This document shows positions 18,821-27,169 of a stretch of DNA of 64,000 nt, one piece after another. The notes under the pieces were generated by a model. It saw only the letters and a program-made list of their open reading frames with translations, was not told where the DNA came from and ran no database searches. The first letter of the stretch is position 1; each line of letters starts with the position of its first letter. Source of the stretch: JBBROS01 sp965213845 (GTDB lineage: Bacteria; Pseudomonadota; Alphaproteobacteria; Acetobacterales; Acetobacteraceae); assembly GCA_965213845.1 (NCBI GenBank), contig CBDCAI010000014.1:186001-250000 (forward strand). Direction: 5' to 3'. Both the position numbers and the translations under genes were made by a program.

Positions 18821-20181
18821 CAGTGGGACTGCCTTCGGATGAAGCGGCCGGTCCCGGGGGGCGCGGTGACGGCGGTGCCGTCCCAGATCGTACGGCCGCG
18901 CAACACCGTCTCGGCCACCCGCGCCCGCATCTCCCGGCCGTGATAGGGCGACCAGCGCAGCTCCGGCCGGTCCTGGATGGTGGCCTCGTCGAAGGTGTAA
19001 CGGGTCCGCTCCAGCACCAGCAGATCGGCGTCGGCACCCAGGCGGATGGCGCCCTTGCGGGGGGCCAGGCCATGCAGCGCGGCGGGGCGGGCGGCGCAGT
19101 ACTCGGCCATCAGGGTCGGCGGCAGGCCCCGCTCGTCCAGCAGCGTGAACATCAACGGCGCGAAGCTCTGCAGCCCCGTCAGCCCGGCCCCGCAGGCGAA
19201 GATGTCGGGCGACGTCTTGCGGTCCGCGGGCCACGGCGCGTGGTCGGTGCTGACATGGCTGACCTTGCCGTCCTGCAGCCGCTGCCACATCCGTTCGACC
19301 TCGGCCGCGGTGCGGAAGGGCGGGTTGCACTTGCCGCGGCCGCCCAGGCGAACCAGGTCGTCCTCGGTCATGCACAGGTATTGGATGCAGGCCTCGCCCG
19401 TCGCCTGCATGCCCTGCGCCCGGAAGCTCTCGGCGATGTCGAAGCCGCGGGCCAGCGAGGAATGGGCGATGTGAACATGGGCACCGGTCTGCAGCCCGAT
19501 CTCGAAGATCTCGAGGTCCGCCATCGTCTCGGCCAGCGGCGGCCGGGTGCGGGCGTGCCAGATGGCCGAGGTGTGGCCCGCCGCCCGGGCCTGTGCGCTC
19601 AGGCTCTCGACCAGCTCCTGGTCCTCGTTGTGCACCGCCACGGGCAGGCCGGTGCGGGCGATGCGGGTGAACGCTTCCACCATCGTCGGGTGATCGATGC
19701 GCGGGAAGCGGACGGCGTCGTACTCATACGTGCTGAGCTTGAAGGCGGTGATCCCGCCGGCGGCGAGCTCCGGGATGGCATCGAGCCCGCCATGCTTCTG
19801 GATCGTGCCGTACAGCGCCATATCGACATGGGCGGTGCGGTCCACCCAGCCGATCTTCTCGGCCAGCAAGGCGGCGCTGTGGATGCTGTGCGGGACGTCG
19901 TAAGGCATGTCGACGCAGGTCGTCACCCCGCCCGCCGCCGCGCTGCGCGTCGCCCCCTCGATCCCGGGGAAGCCGAGGCTGCTGCCGGTGTGCATGTGGC
20001 CGTCGACCAGGCCCGGCAGGATCAGCTTGCCGCTGTGGTCGACGACATTGGCGGCGGGCGGCGGCTCGCCCTGGCCGATGGCGGCGATCGTCTCGCCGCG
20101 GAGGGCGACGTAGCCGCCCGGGATCATGCCGTGGGGGGCCACCACGTCGCCGAGGTAGACGCGGTCGAAGGGGGTGGGCAC
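18820..20181 (-). CDS. D-hydantoinase / dihydropyrimidinase family amidohydrolase
   Basis: This 453-residue cyclic amidohydrolase has a binuclear metal site. HMH in LVDGHMHTG (H62, H64), the carboxylated lysine in FKLST (K148), and the later HNED, HIAHSS and STDHAPW motifs match the dihydroorotase / hydantoinase / allantoinase group. The next gene is a D-carbamoylase, so hydantoinase is the best call, with allantoinase as the alternative. A GTG at 20211 is also open. I chose GTG 20181 because a strong AGGAG lies 10 bases upstream of it and would be wasted inside the longer version. It is divergent from prpD across a gap of about 145 bases that carries a palindrome. Confidence 0.82.
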   Translation of the reverse strand: MPTPFDRVYLGDVVAPHGMIPGGYVALRGETIAAIGQGEPPPAANVVDHSGKLILPGLVDGHMHTGSSLGFPGIEGATRSAAAGGVTTCVDMPYDVPHSIHSAALLAEKIGWVDRTAHVDMALYGTIQKHGGLDAIPELAAGGITAFKLSTYEYDAVRFPRIDHPTMVEAFTRIARTGLPVAVHNEDQELVESLSAQARAAGHTSAIWHARTRPPLAETMADLEIFEIGLQTGAHVHIAHSSLARGFDIAESFRAQGMQATGEACIQYLCMTEDDLVRLGGRGKCNPPFRTAAEVERMWQRLQDGKVSHVSTDHAPWPADRKTSPDIFACGAGLTGLQSFAPLMFTLLDERGLPPTLMAEYCAARPAALHGLAPRKGAIRLGADADLLVLERTRYTFDEATIQDRPELRWSPYHGREMRARVAETVLRGRTIWDGTAVTAPPGTGRFIRRQSH

Positions 20182-20247
20182 GGGGCGGGGGCTCCTTTCC
20201 GGGGCGGGCACGCGCGACCCGGCGCAGCCCCTTGCGGAGGCGGCGCG

Positions 20248-20271
20248 GGTTGCGGTGATGCCTGCGCAACC
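20248..20271. promoter_or_regulatory. Palindromic operator candidate in hydantoinase/prpD divergent region
   Basis: GGTTGCG (20248-20254) and CGCAACC (20265-20271) form a perfect 7-bp inverted repeat with a 10-base spacer. It is one helical turn plus a half-site in size and sits between divergent starts at 20181 and 20327. This geometry suits a dimeric regulator controlling prpDC, the hydantoinase operon or both. TTGCG/CGCAA half-sites are reminiscent of short-chain acyl-CoA regulators, but that comparison is from memory. Confidence 0.4.
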
Positions 20272-20326
20272 TTATGACCCCTGGCAACGGCCGCCAAGGT
20301 GGGCGCCACGATGAGGGAGATGTCCG

Positions 20327-21835
20327 ATGCAGATGCACGAAGTCCGGGTCCATCCATCGAAGGCGAAGCTCGCGCGGGAAGACCAGCTGGCGTGGAAGAT
20401 CGCCGCCGTCGCGGCCGACGACGTGCCCGTGCCGGCCGACACGGCCGAGATGATCGTCAACCGGGTCATCGACAACGCGGCCGTGGCGATCGCCAGCGTG
20501 AACCGGCATCCCTGCATGTCGGCCCGCGACATGGCCCTGGCGCATCCGGCGGCGCCGGGCCGGGCGGGGGCGACGGTGTTCGGCATGGCGGACACCGTGC
20601 GGGTCAGCCCGGAATGGGCCGCCTGGGCGAACGGCACGGCGGTGCGCGAACTCGACATGCACGACACGTTCCTGGCCGCCGACTACAGCCACCCCGGCGA
20701 CAACATCCCGCCGATCCTGGCCGTGGGTCAGCAGCTCGGCCTCAGCGGCGCACAGCTGCTGCGCGGGCTCGCGACCGGCTACGAGATCCATGTGGACCTG
20801 GTAAAGGCGATCTGCCTGCACGAACACAAGATCGACCACATCGCGCATCTGTGCCCGGCCCAGGCGGCGGGGATCGGCACCATGATGGGGCTCGACGCCG
20901 CCACCATCTTCCAGGCGGTCCAGCAGGCGGTGCACGTCAGCTTCACCACGCGACAGAGCCGCAAGGGCGAGATCAGCTCGTGGAAGGCCTATGCGCCCGC
21001 GCATGCCGGCAAGCTGGCGATCGAGGCAGTGGACCGCGTCATGCGCGGAGAGGGCGCGCCGAGCCCGATCTACGAGGGCGAGGACAGCGTCATCGCCTGG
21101 CTGCTGGACGGGCCCACGGCCGAATACCACGTGCCGCTGCCCGGCCCCGGCGAGGCGAAGCGCGCCATCCTGGACAGCTACACGAAGCAGCACTCGGCGG
21201 AATACCAGAGCCAGGCGCTGATCGACCTCGCCTTCCGCATGGGCAAGCGCATCACGGACTGGGACGCGGTGGCCGAGATCGTGATCGAGACCAGCCACCA
21301 TACCCACTACGTCATCGGCACCGGCGCCAACGACCCACAGAAGATGGACCCGAACGCCAGCCGCGAGACCCTGGACCACTCCATCATGTACATCGTCGCG
21401 GTGGCGCTGCAGGACGGCGCCTGGCACCACGTCCGCAGCTACGCGCCCGAGCGGAAGCAGCGGCCGGACACGGTCCGCCTGTGGCACAAGATCCGCACGC
21501 TGGAGGACCCGGCCTGGACCGAGCGCTACCACGCCAAGGACCACGCCAAGCTGGCCTTCGGCGGCCGGATCGTGATCCGCATGAAGGACGGCAGCACGGT
21601 CGACGACCAGATGGCCGTGGCCAACGCGCATCCGCTGGGCGCCACGCCCTGGAAGCGCGCGGACTACGTCGGCAAGTTCCGCAGCATGACCGAGGGGCTG
21701 ATCGACCCGGCGGAGTCGGCGCGGTTCCTCGAAGCCTGCGAGGCGCTGCCGACCCTGGCCGCGGGCACGCTGCACCGCCTGCACGTCGCGATGCCCGCAG
21801 GGACGGTGAAGTTGGGCAGCCCCGGCCTGTTCTAG
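20327..21835 (+). CDS. prpD: 2-methylcitrate dehydratase (MmgE/PrpD family)
   Basis: This 502-residue MmgE/PrpD protein dehydrates 2-methylcitrate to 2-methylaconitate in propionate breakdown. Family features include NRVIDNAAVAIAS near 44, the NGTAVRELDMHDTFLAADYSHPGDN segment near 105-128, HVDLVKAICLHEHKIDH near 152 and KEGDSW-like FRSMTEG near the end. At this length it is the long, true PrpD type rather than short MmgE. The start at 20327 has GAGGGAGATGTCCG upstream. prpC follows after 83 bases. Genes for the rest of the methylcitrate cycle are not in this window. Confidence 0.88.
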   Translation: MQMHEVRVHPSKAKLAREDQLAWKIAAVAADDVPVPADTAEMIVNRVIDNAAVAIASVNRHPCMSARDMALAHPAAPGRAGATVFGMADTVRVSPEWAAWANGTAVRELDMHDTFLAADYSHPGDNIPPILAVGQQLGLSGAQLLRGLATGYEIHVDLVKAICLHEHKIDHIAHLCPAQAAGIGTMMGLDAATIFQAVQQAVHVSFTTRQSRKGEISSWKAYAPAHAGKLAIEAVDRVMRGEGAPSPIYEGEDSVIAWLLDGPTAEYHVPLPGPGEAKRAILDSYTKQHSAEYQSQALIDLAFRMGKRITDWDAVAEIVIETSHHTHYVIGTGANDPQKMDPNASRETLDHSIMYIVAVALQDGAWHHVRSYAPERKQRPDTVRLWHKIRTLEDPAWTERYHAKDHAKLAFGGRIVIRMKDGSTVDDQMAVANAHPLGATPWKRADYVGKFRSMTEGLIDPAESARFLEACEALPTLAAGTLHRLHVAMPAGTVKLGSPGLF

Positions 21836-21918
21836 CCGGCAAAGGGTGGGCCGCGCCCGCCCTGAGAGCGATCCATACGGCGGGCACCGCCTGCCGAGCA
21901 GCCGAAGGGACGAGAACC

Positions 21919-23070
21919 ATGTCCGAAACGATCGCACCCGAGAAGAAGGCCAAGAAGGGCGTCGCCCTGGCTGGCGTCACGGCCGGCAACACCGCGCTGT
22001 GCACCGTGGGGCACACCGGCAACGACCTGCACTACCGCGGCTACGACATCCTCGACATCGCCGAGCAGTGCGAGTTCGAGGAGATCGCGTTCCTGCTGGT
22101 GCACGGGACCCTGCCGACCACGGCGCAGCTGGCGGGCTACAAGGCCAAGCTGAAGGCCCTGCGCGGCCTGCCGCTGGTCGTGCGCGAGGTGCTGGAGGCG
22201 CTGCCGGCCTCGACCCACCCGATGGACGTGATGCGCACCGCGATCAGCGCCCTGGGCTGCGCGCTGCCGGAAAAAGAGGACCACAACCCGGCCGGCGCCC
22301 GCGACATCGCGGACCGCATCATGGCCTGTGGCGCATCGATGCTGCTGTATTGGTACCACTGGTCGCACAACGGCCGCGCGATCGAGGTGGAGACCGACGA
22401 CGACAGCATCGGCGGCCACTTCCTGCATCTGCTGCACGGCGAGGCGCCGCCCGCCGAATGGGTGCGCGCGATGCACACGAGCCTCGTGCTGTATGCCGAG
22501 CACGAGTTCAACGCGAGCACCTTCACCGCGCGGGTGATCGCGGGCACCGGGGCCGACATGCACTCGGCGATCACGGGCGGGATCGGCGCGCTGCGGGGGC
22601 CGAAGCATGGGGGCGCCAACGAGGTGGCGCTCGAGATCCAGCAGCGCTACGCGGGCGTCGACGAGGCCGAGGCGGACATCCGCCGCCGGGTCGCGGGCAA
22701 GGAGGTGGTGATCGGGTTCGGGCACGCCGTCTACACCGTGGCGGACCCCCGGAATGTCGTGATCAAGGGCGTGGCCAAGCGCCTGTCGGACGCGTCGGGC
22801 GACACGCTGACCTGGGCGGTGGCGGACCGGATCGAGGCGACGATGTGGGAGCTGAAGAAGATGTTCGCGAACCTCGATTGGTTCAGCGCCGTCGCCTACA
22901 GCCAGATGCGGATCCCGACCTCGATGTTCACGCCGATCTTCGTCATCAGCCGCACGAGCGGCTGGGCTGCGCACGTGATGGAACAGCGTGTGGACAACAA
23001 GCTGGTTCGGCCGGCGGCGAACTACGTCGGCCCGGAGGACCAGGTGTTCGTACCGATTTCGGAACGATAG
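21919..23070 (+). CDS. prpC: 2-methylcitrate synthase
   Basis: This 383-residue short-form citrate synthase family protein condenses propionyl-CoA with oxaloacetate. Catalytic histidines are visible in RGPKHGGANE (H230) and GFGHAVYTVADPR (H269). The N-terminal KGVALAGVTAGNTALCTVG with DLHYRGYDILDIA is typical of PrpC. Pairing with prpD supports methylcitrate rather than citrate synthase. A strong rho-independent terminator starts 15 bases after the stop, closing the prpDC unit. Confidence 0.9.
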   Translation: MSETIAPEKKAKKGVALAGVTAGNTALCTVGHTGNDLHYRGYDILDIAEQCEFEEIAFLLVHGTLPTTAQLAGYKAKLKALRGLPLVVREVLEALPASTHPMDVMRTAISALGCALPEKEDHNPAGARDIADRIMACGASMLLYWYHWSHNGRAIEVETDDDSIGGHFLHLLHGEAPPAEWVRAMHTSLVLYAEHEFNASTFTARVIAGTGADMHSAITGGIGALRGPKHGGANEVALEIQQRYAGVDEAEADIRRRVAGKEVVIGFGHAVYTVADPRNVVIKGVAKRLSDASGDTLTWAVADRIEATMWELKKMFANLDWFSAVAYSQMRIPTSMFTPIFVISRTSGWAAHVMEQRVDNKLVRPAANYVGPEDQVFVPISER

Positions 23071-23085
23071 CCGTTCGGCCCTGCG

Positions 23086-23138
23086 GGCCCGCCGGTTTCG
23101 CGCCTCGAGAGCCGAAATCGACGGGCCGTGTTTTTCTT
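23086..23138 (+). terminator. Rho-independent terminator after prpC
   Basis: A 15-bp stem is formed by 23086-23100 and 23113-23127, with one G-U pair and one C-A mismatch around a 12-base loop. It is followed by GTGTTTTTCTTC. The stem strength, T-run and position 15 bases after the stop codon make this a convincing intrinsic terminator. Confidence 0.8.
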
Positions 23139-23362
23139 CGCAAAACATTTCCCTTCCTGCCGGTTTTCATTGACAGGGATGCCTCTGCCGCGTGAGAGCG
23201 GAAGGGGCGTGCACGTCGACGATTCGCGCGGCAATCGGGCCGACGAGCGGCGTGTCCCATGGGGCGGCGAGACGGATTGTTCCTGAAACGAACCGCCGCG
23301 TCGTGCCACACTGCAAAAGCCGGATTGGCATGCGTGCACCACCGCTCAAGGAGGACACCGAA
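23139..23362. other. Intergenic region upstream of histone-like gene
   Basis: No conserved reading frame is seen. There is a TTGACA hexamer at about 23170 without a convincing -10 partner. The clearest signal is AAGGAGG at 23348-23354, which sets the start of the next gene. Open frames on both strands here have no protein-like features. Confidence 0.5.
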
Positions 23363-23968
23363 GTGACCGACGACACAACGACCAAGCGGGCCCAGGCAAT
23401 GGCGGTCCGTGCTGCGACGAAGACTGCTCCGAACGGCAAGGCGCCGCCGCCCGCGAAGGCGAAGGCCGCCCCGAAGAAGGCTGCGGCCCCGAAGGCCGAA
23501 GCCAAGCCGGCAGCCGCCAAGCCTGCTGCCAAGGCTGCGAAGCCGGCGGCCAAAGCGGCCGCTCCGGCCAAGCCCGCCGCGAAGAAGGCGGCCGCCCCGA
23601 AGGCTGCCCCGAAGGCTGCGGCCCCCAAGGCCGAGACCTCCAAGGCTGCAGCCCCCAAGAAGGCCGCTTCAAAGCCGGCCGCCGCGGCAAAGGCGGCCCC
23701 GAAGAAGGCCGCCGCCCCGAAGGCCGCCGCCAAGCCCGCGACCAAGGCTGCCGCCCCGGCAAAGGCGGCCCCGAAGGCTGCTGCGAAGAAGACCAAGGCG
23801 ATGGACACGGCCCCGGCCGCGTCGCCCGCCGAGAAGACCTCGGCAGCCAAGACCATGAAGACGGCCAAGTCGCCGGCGGTCCGCAGCGCCGCGGCCAAGA
23901 AGCTGGGCGCGACCGGCGCGGCCAAGCCGAAGAAGACCGCCGCGACGCCGTCCGACCCGGCCAGCTGA
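23363..23968 (+). CDS. Histone H1-like lysine/alanine-rich protein
   Basis: This 201-residue, extremely basic protein is built almost wholly from Lys, Ala and Pro in degenerate AAPKKAAA / KPAAKAA / APKAA repeats. A short non-repetitive N-terminus precedes them (MTDDTTTKRAQAMAVRAATK). The composition matches bacterial histone H1-like nucleoid proteins, which bind DNA through disordered basic tails. The GTG start at 23363 is fixed by a perfect AAGGAGG 8 bases upstream. Earlier in-frame starts from 23192 would place this Shine-Dalgarno inside the gene. The coding DNA is repetitive, so copy-number variation and assembly collapse are possible. It is monocistronic, with its own terminator. Confidence 0.82.
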   Translation: MTDDTTTKRAQAMAVRAATKTAPNGKAPPPAKAKAAPKKAAAPKAEAKPAAAKPAAKAAKPAAKAAAPAKPAAKKAAAPKAAPKAAAPKAETSKAAAPKKAASKPAAAAKAAPKKAAAPKAAAKPATKAAAPAKAAPKAAAKKTKAMDTAPAASPAEKTSAAKTMKTAKSPAVRSAAAKKLGATGAAKPKKTAATPSDPAS

Positions 23969-24012
23969 CCCTTCAGCCTGTCGAACGACGGGGGCGGCGT
24001 CCCCGGCAACAC

Positions 24013-24050
24013 ACGGCCTGCATCCCTTCGGGTGCAGGCCGTTTCTGTTT
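24013..24050 (+). terminator. Rho-independent terminator after histone-like gene
   Basis: ACGGCCTGCA at 24013-24022 pairs perfectly with TGCAGGCCGT at 24033-24042. The apical CCCTTCGGG can form a UUCG-type cap. TTCTGTTT follows directly. It is the strongest terminator in the window, 45 bases after the stop. Confidence 0.88.
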
Positions 24051-24057
24051 GTGAGGC

Positions 24058-24261
24058 TCAGCCGAAGGTCTCGAGCAGGTCCTCGACCTGATCGGCGGCA
24101 GTTGGGGTGAAGTCGGCGGTGCGAAGCAGCCCCAGCTCCTCCGCGGTGGACCGCGTCCACCAGGGTCTTGCCATTGGCGACGGGATGGGGACGGAGTAGC
24201 CTCGGGTGAACAGGCTGGCGCCGAGTCAGGCCAGTCGGTTCCGCGTCTCGGGTTCCGTCAT
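24058..24261 (-). pseudogene. otnC: Decayed otnC (class II aldolase / 3-oxo-tetronate 4-phosphate decarboxylase)
   Basis: Immediately after otnK, an ATG (24261) overlapping its TGA opens MTEPETRNRLA, then TGA, then LGASLFTRGYSV in the same frame. This is the normal N-terminus of OtnC-type aldolases. The zinc-binding core is missing. Further on, another frame gives VANGKTLVDAVH, which then shifts into AEELGLLRTADFTPTAADQVEDLLETFG and a stop. These are the usual C-terminal features of the family (GxTLxDAVxAAEELE). The remnant is about 200 bases where the family has about 650. So there is one nonsense codon, one large internal deletion and one frameshift. The retained ATGA overlap shows it was once coupled to otnK. 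Confidence 0.75.
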
Positions 24262-25526
24262 GCCGGGGCCTGCTCGAAGGCATTCAGGAAAAAGTCGCGC
24301 CCGCCGAAGTTGCCGCTCTTTAACGCCAGCAGCAGCGGCGGCCCGCTGCCCTCGGCGTAGGTCCAGGGGACGCCCGGATCGATCTCGCGGCCGATGGCCA
24401 GACGCTGCACGCCGAGTGCAGCGACCACCGCGCCGCTGGTCTCGCCCCCGGCGACGACCAGCCGGCGGACGCCCGCCTCCACCAGCCCCTGTGCGATGCG
24501 GGCCATGGCGGCCTCCACCAGCGCGCCCGCCGCGTCCCGCCCCAGCCGCGCCTGCAGCGCCGCGACCGTGTCGGGTGGGGCCGAGGCCGCGATCACCACC
24601 GGGCTGGCCGACAGCCGCCCCCGCGCCCAGGTGAGCGCCTGGTCCGCCAGCGCCGCGGCGTCGGGCGTCGCGAGCGCGTCCAGCTCCAGCGTCGGCACGC
24701 GGTCGCGGGCGGCGCCGATCTGATACAGCGTGGCGCGCGAGCACGATCCCGCCAGCACCGCCGCATGGCCCTGCACCGTCGGGATCTCCCCGGCCGCTGT
24801 CGTCCGCAGCAGCCCGGCACGCCGGAAGTTCTCCGGCAGGCCCATCGCCACGCCGGCGCCGCCGGTCAGCAGCGCATGGCCCGCCACCGCCTCGCCCATG
24901 GCGAGCAGATGGGCGTCGGTGACCGCGTCGACGATCGCGTAGCGGCGGCCCTGCTCCTTCTGGGCGGACAGCGCGGCGCGGATGGCGGCGGCGCCGGCCT
25001 CGACCGTGGGGAAGGGCACCAGGCCGACGGTGCCCGAGGTCTGGCGGGACAGCACGCGCACCAGGTTCGCGTCGCGCATCGGCGTCAGCGGATGGTCCTG
25101 CATGCCGCTCTCGTTCAGCGGCACCTGGTTCACGAACAGGTGGCCCATGTAGACGGTGCGGCCGTTGGTGGGGAACGCCGGGCAGGCGATGGCGAAGCCG
25201 CAGCCCAGGGCGGCCACGAGCGCGTCGGCGACCGGGCCGATATTGCCCTCGTCGGTGCTGTCGAAGGTCGAGCAGTACTTGAACAGGAACTGCTTGCAGC
25301 CGGCGCGCTGCAACCAGGCCAGGGCCTCGACGCTCTGCCGCACCGCGTCCTGCGCCGGGATGGTGCGGGACTTCAGCGCGACGATGACGGCGTCCGCGTC
25401 GGGCACCGCGTCGCCCGGTGCGGGCACGCCGATCAGCTGGACGGCGCGCATGCCCCGCCCGACGAGCATGCTGGCCAGGTCCGTGGCACCGGTGAAGTCG
25501 TCGGCGATGCAGCCGAGAAGGGGCAT
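24258..25526 (-). CDS. otnK: Four-carbon acid sugar kinase (OtnK / DUF1537)
   Basis: This 422-residue kinase of the DUF1537 family phosphorylates 3-oxo-tetronate or related four-carbon sugar acids. The N-terminal domain starts MPLLGCIADDFTGATDLA and has KYCSTFDSTDEGNIGPV near 93-109. The nucleotide-binding C-terminal domain has VVAGGETSGAVV near 365 and a final KSGNFGGRDFF. Start ATG 25526 has GGAG upstream. The partner aldolase otnC directly downstream is a pseudogene, so the pathway is broken here unless another copy exists. The glycosyltransferase upstream is separated by only 5 bases. Confidence 0.88.
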   Translation of the reverse strand: MPLLGCIADDFTGATDLASMLVGRGMRAVQLIGVPAPGDAVPDADAVIVALKSRTIPAQDAVRQSVEALAWLQRAGCKQFLFKYCSTFDSTDEGNIGPVADALVAALGCGFAIACPAFPTNGRTVYMGHLFVNQVPLNESGMQDHPLTPMRDANLVRVLSRQTSGTVGLVPFPTVEAGAAAIRAALSAQKEQGRRYAIVDAVTDAHLLAMGEAVAGHALLTGGAGVAMGLPENFRRAGLLRTTAAGEIPTVQGHAAVLAGSCSRATLYQIGAARDRVPTLELDALATPDAAALADQALTWARGRLSASPVVIAASAPPDTVAALQARLGRDAAGALVEAAMARIAQGLVEAGVRRLVVAGGETSGAVVAALGVQRLAIGREIDPGVPWTYAEGSGPPLLLALKSGNFGGRDFFLNAFEQAPA

Positions 25527-25531
25527 GGCGG

Positions 25532-26515
25532 TCAGCTCCGGAGGATGGCTTCGAAGGCGAGGGCCTGCTGCGGCCAGCCCGGCAGGGCCAGCCCGGCCTG
25601 CCAGGCGCCCTCGGCCAGGGCGGTGCGCAGCCCCGTGTCGAAGATGGCCCGGCGCAGGCACTTGCCGAAGGTCGCGGGGTCGTCGGGCGGGAACAGGATC
25701 CCGGCGGATTGCGGCACCAGGCCGCCGATGTCGCCGACCCGGGTGGCCACGACCGGGATCCCGCGGCGCAGCGCCTCCGCGACGCCCGAGGGATTGCCCT
25801 CCCAACTGGTGGCCAGCACGAACAGCTGGGCCGCGCGCCACGCGGTCTCGAGCGCTGCGTCCGACGCGTTCGGCAGCAGCGTGACGCGGGACGACAGCTG
25901 CAGTTGCTCCGCCAGCGCCGGGATGGTCGCGGCATGCACCGGGTCGCGCGTCGCGTCCCCGGCGATGGTGAGGTGCCAGTCGAGGTCCGTCAGCCGGGCC
26001 AGGGCGTGCAGCAGCCGGTCCTGGCCCTTGCGCGGCGTCAGGACGCCGATGCAGACGAGGTGACACGACGGCCCCGCCCCGGGCGCGCTGCGGGGCAGGT
26101 CGGGCGCGCCGGAACCCACCACATGCGGGGCGGCGATGCCGAACTCCGCGGTCAGGCGTTCGGCGACTGGCAGGCTTGTGGCGACGACGCGGCGGAACGC
26201 GGGCAGCATGCGCCGCTCGATCGCCTGCACGGCGTCGCGGGCGGCCCTGTCGCGGCCGGTACGGGCCGAGACATGATGTACCAGGGCCACCGCGTCGCGC
26301 CCGACCAGCGTCTCCAGATGCGGCTCGAGGTCCGGCAGCAGAAGCCCGTCGACGATGGGCAGCGTGTCCGGATCGAGATCGGCCATCGTGTGACGCAGGT
26401 CCACGGTGTGGCCGGCGGCGCGCAGGGCCTGGACCAGGCCCTGGTTGAAGGCGCGGCCGCCGCCTTCCGGCTCGGGCGCGGGGGTCAGGAAAGCGAGGTT
26501 CAGGCCGGGCTGCAT
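25532..26515 (-). CDS. Glycosyltransferase family 4-like protein
   Basis: This 327-residue GT-B glycosyltransferase has a donor-binding C-terminal half: HLVCIGVLTPRKGQDRLLHAL near 160-180, then the EGNPSGVAEALRRGIPVVATRVGDIGGLV segment that binds the sugar nucleotide. The EGNPSG carries the usual EGfg-type glutamate. ATG 26515 (MQPGLNLAFLTP) is the first start that gives a proper N-terminal beta strand. It lies between flagellar genes and otnK. Flagellin or surface glycan modification is possible but unproven. Confidence 0.8.
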   Translation of the reverse strand: MQPGLNLAFLTPAPEPEGGGRAFNQGLVQALRAAGHTVDLRHTMADLDPDTLPIVDGLLLPDLEPHLETLVGRDAVALVHHVSARTGRDRAARDAVQAIERRMLPAFRRVVATSLPVAERLTAEFGIAAPHVVGSGAPDLPRSAPGAGPSCHLVCIGVLTPRKGQDRLLHALARLTDLDWHLTIAGDATRDPVHAATIPALAEQLQLSSRVTLLPNASDAALETAWRAAQLFVLATSWEGNPSGVAEALRRGIPVVATRVGDIGGLVPQSAGILFPPDDPATFGKCLRRAIFDTGLRTALAEGAWQAGLALPGWPQQALAFEAILRS

Positions 26516-26528
26516 GCCCGGCGGGGTA

Positions 26529-26885
26529 TCATGCCCGCAAGGTGAGGGCGAGGGCGGCGACGCCGGGCAGGGTGGCCCCGTGGGCGCCATAGGCGACGGC
26601 GCCCGGGCTCGCCTGGCGGGCGGCGCGCGCGACCATCTCGAGGATGCGGCCCTGGACGTCGATGGCGCGGGACAGGCGCATGGCGTTCTCGCCGGCGAGG
26701 TCGCGCAGCTGTGCCGCCTGGCGCGGATCGAACACGGAGCCCGCCAGGCTCGCCTGCAGCGCGGCCGTCGCCGCCTGCTTCTCCGGCAGCAGCCCGGCCG
26801 CCGCCTGGGCGTCGTGCGCGGCCAGGGCGGCGTTCTCGAGGCGCAGCACGGCGGCGAGACGGCTGATGGGGGTGTTGGGGGTCAT
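26529..26885 (-). CDS. Small flagellar-operon protein, FlgN-like
   Basis: This 118-residue, mostly helical alanine-rich protein has its ATG overlapping the stop of the flgJ-like gene (ATGA). Size, helical heptad-like pattern (LAAVLRLENAALAAHDAQAAAGLLPEKQAATAAL) and position after flgI-flgJ fit a FlgN-type export chaperone or an alphaproteobacterial equivalent. Direct sequence similarity is weak, so the function call is contextual. Confidence 0.5.
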   Translation of the reverse strand: MTPNTPISRLAAVLRLENAALAAHDAQAAAGLLPEKQAATAALQASLAGSVFDPRQAAQLRDLAGENAMRLSRAIDVQGRILEMVARAARQASPGAVAYGAHGATLPGVAALALTLRA

Positions 26886-27169
26886 TTCTGCTTCTCCTGT
26901 ATGCGGATCATCTGGTCCATCACCGGGCGCGCGAGGCCGAGGCCCCCGTGCGCCGCGATGTGCTTGGCAAGCTCGGCGACCATCAGGGGCTTCCAGGCAG
27001 CCTCCCCGTCGCCGCCGCCGAACAGCCCCTTGCTGGTGTCAACCGTCGCGAACATGGGCGACAGCAGCTCGGTCAGCGCGAGCGATTCGAATTGCCGCGC
27101 CGCGGCCTCGATGCGGTCGCGGCTTGCCGCCGTCGGGTTCGCGGCCGACGGCTGGAGCATCGAAATCAT
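26882..27169 (-). CDS. flgJ: Rod-binding protein, FlgJ N-terminal domain only
   Basis: This 95-residue protein equals the rod-binding half of FlgJ: AARQFESLALTELLSPMFATVD, then GLFGGGDGEAAWKPLMVAELAKHIAAHGGLGLARPVMDQM. The peptidoglycan hydrolase domain of enterobacterial FlgJ is absent, as is usual in alphaproteobacteria. Its ATG overlaps the flgI stop and its stop overlaps the next ATG. A start three codons later (ATG 27160) is equally possible. Confidence 0.85.
   Translation of the reverse strand: MISMLQPSAANPTAASRDRIEAAARQFESLALTELLSPMFATVDTSKGLFGGGDGEAAWKPLMVAELAKHIAAHGGLGLARPVMDQMIRIQEKQK

Noticed and set aside
23167..24012. Alanine/phenylalanine-rich minus-strand frame opposite the H1-like gene
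   Set aside because: It is the mirror of a repetitive Lys/Ala coding sequence; it has no start signals and covers the terminator.
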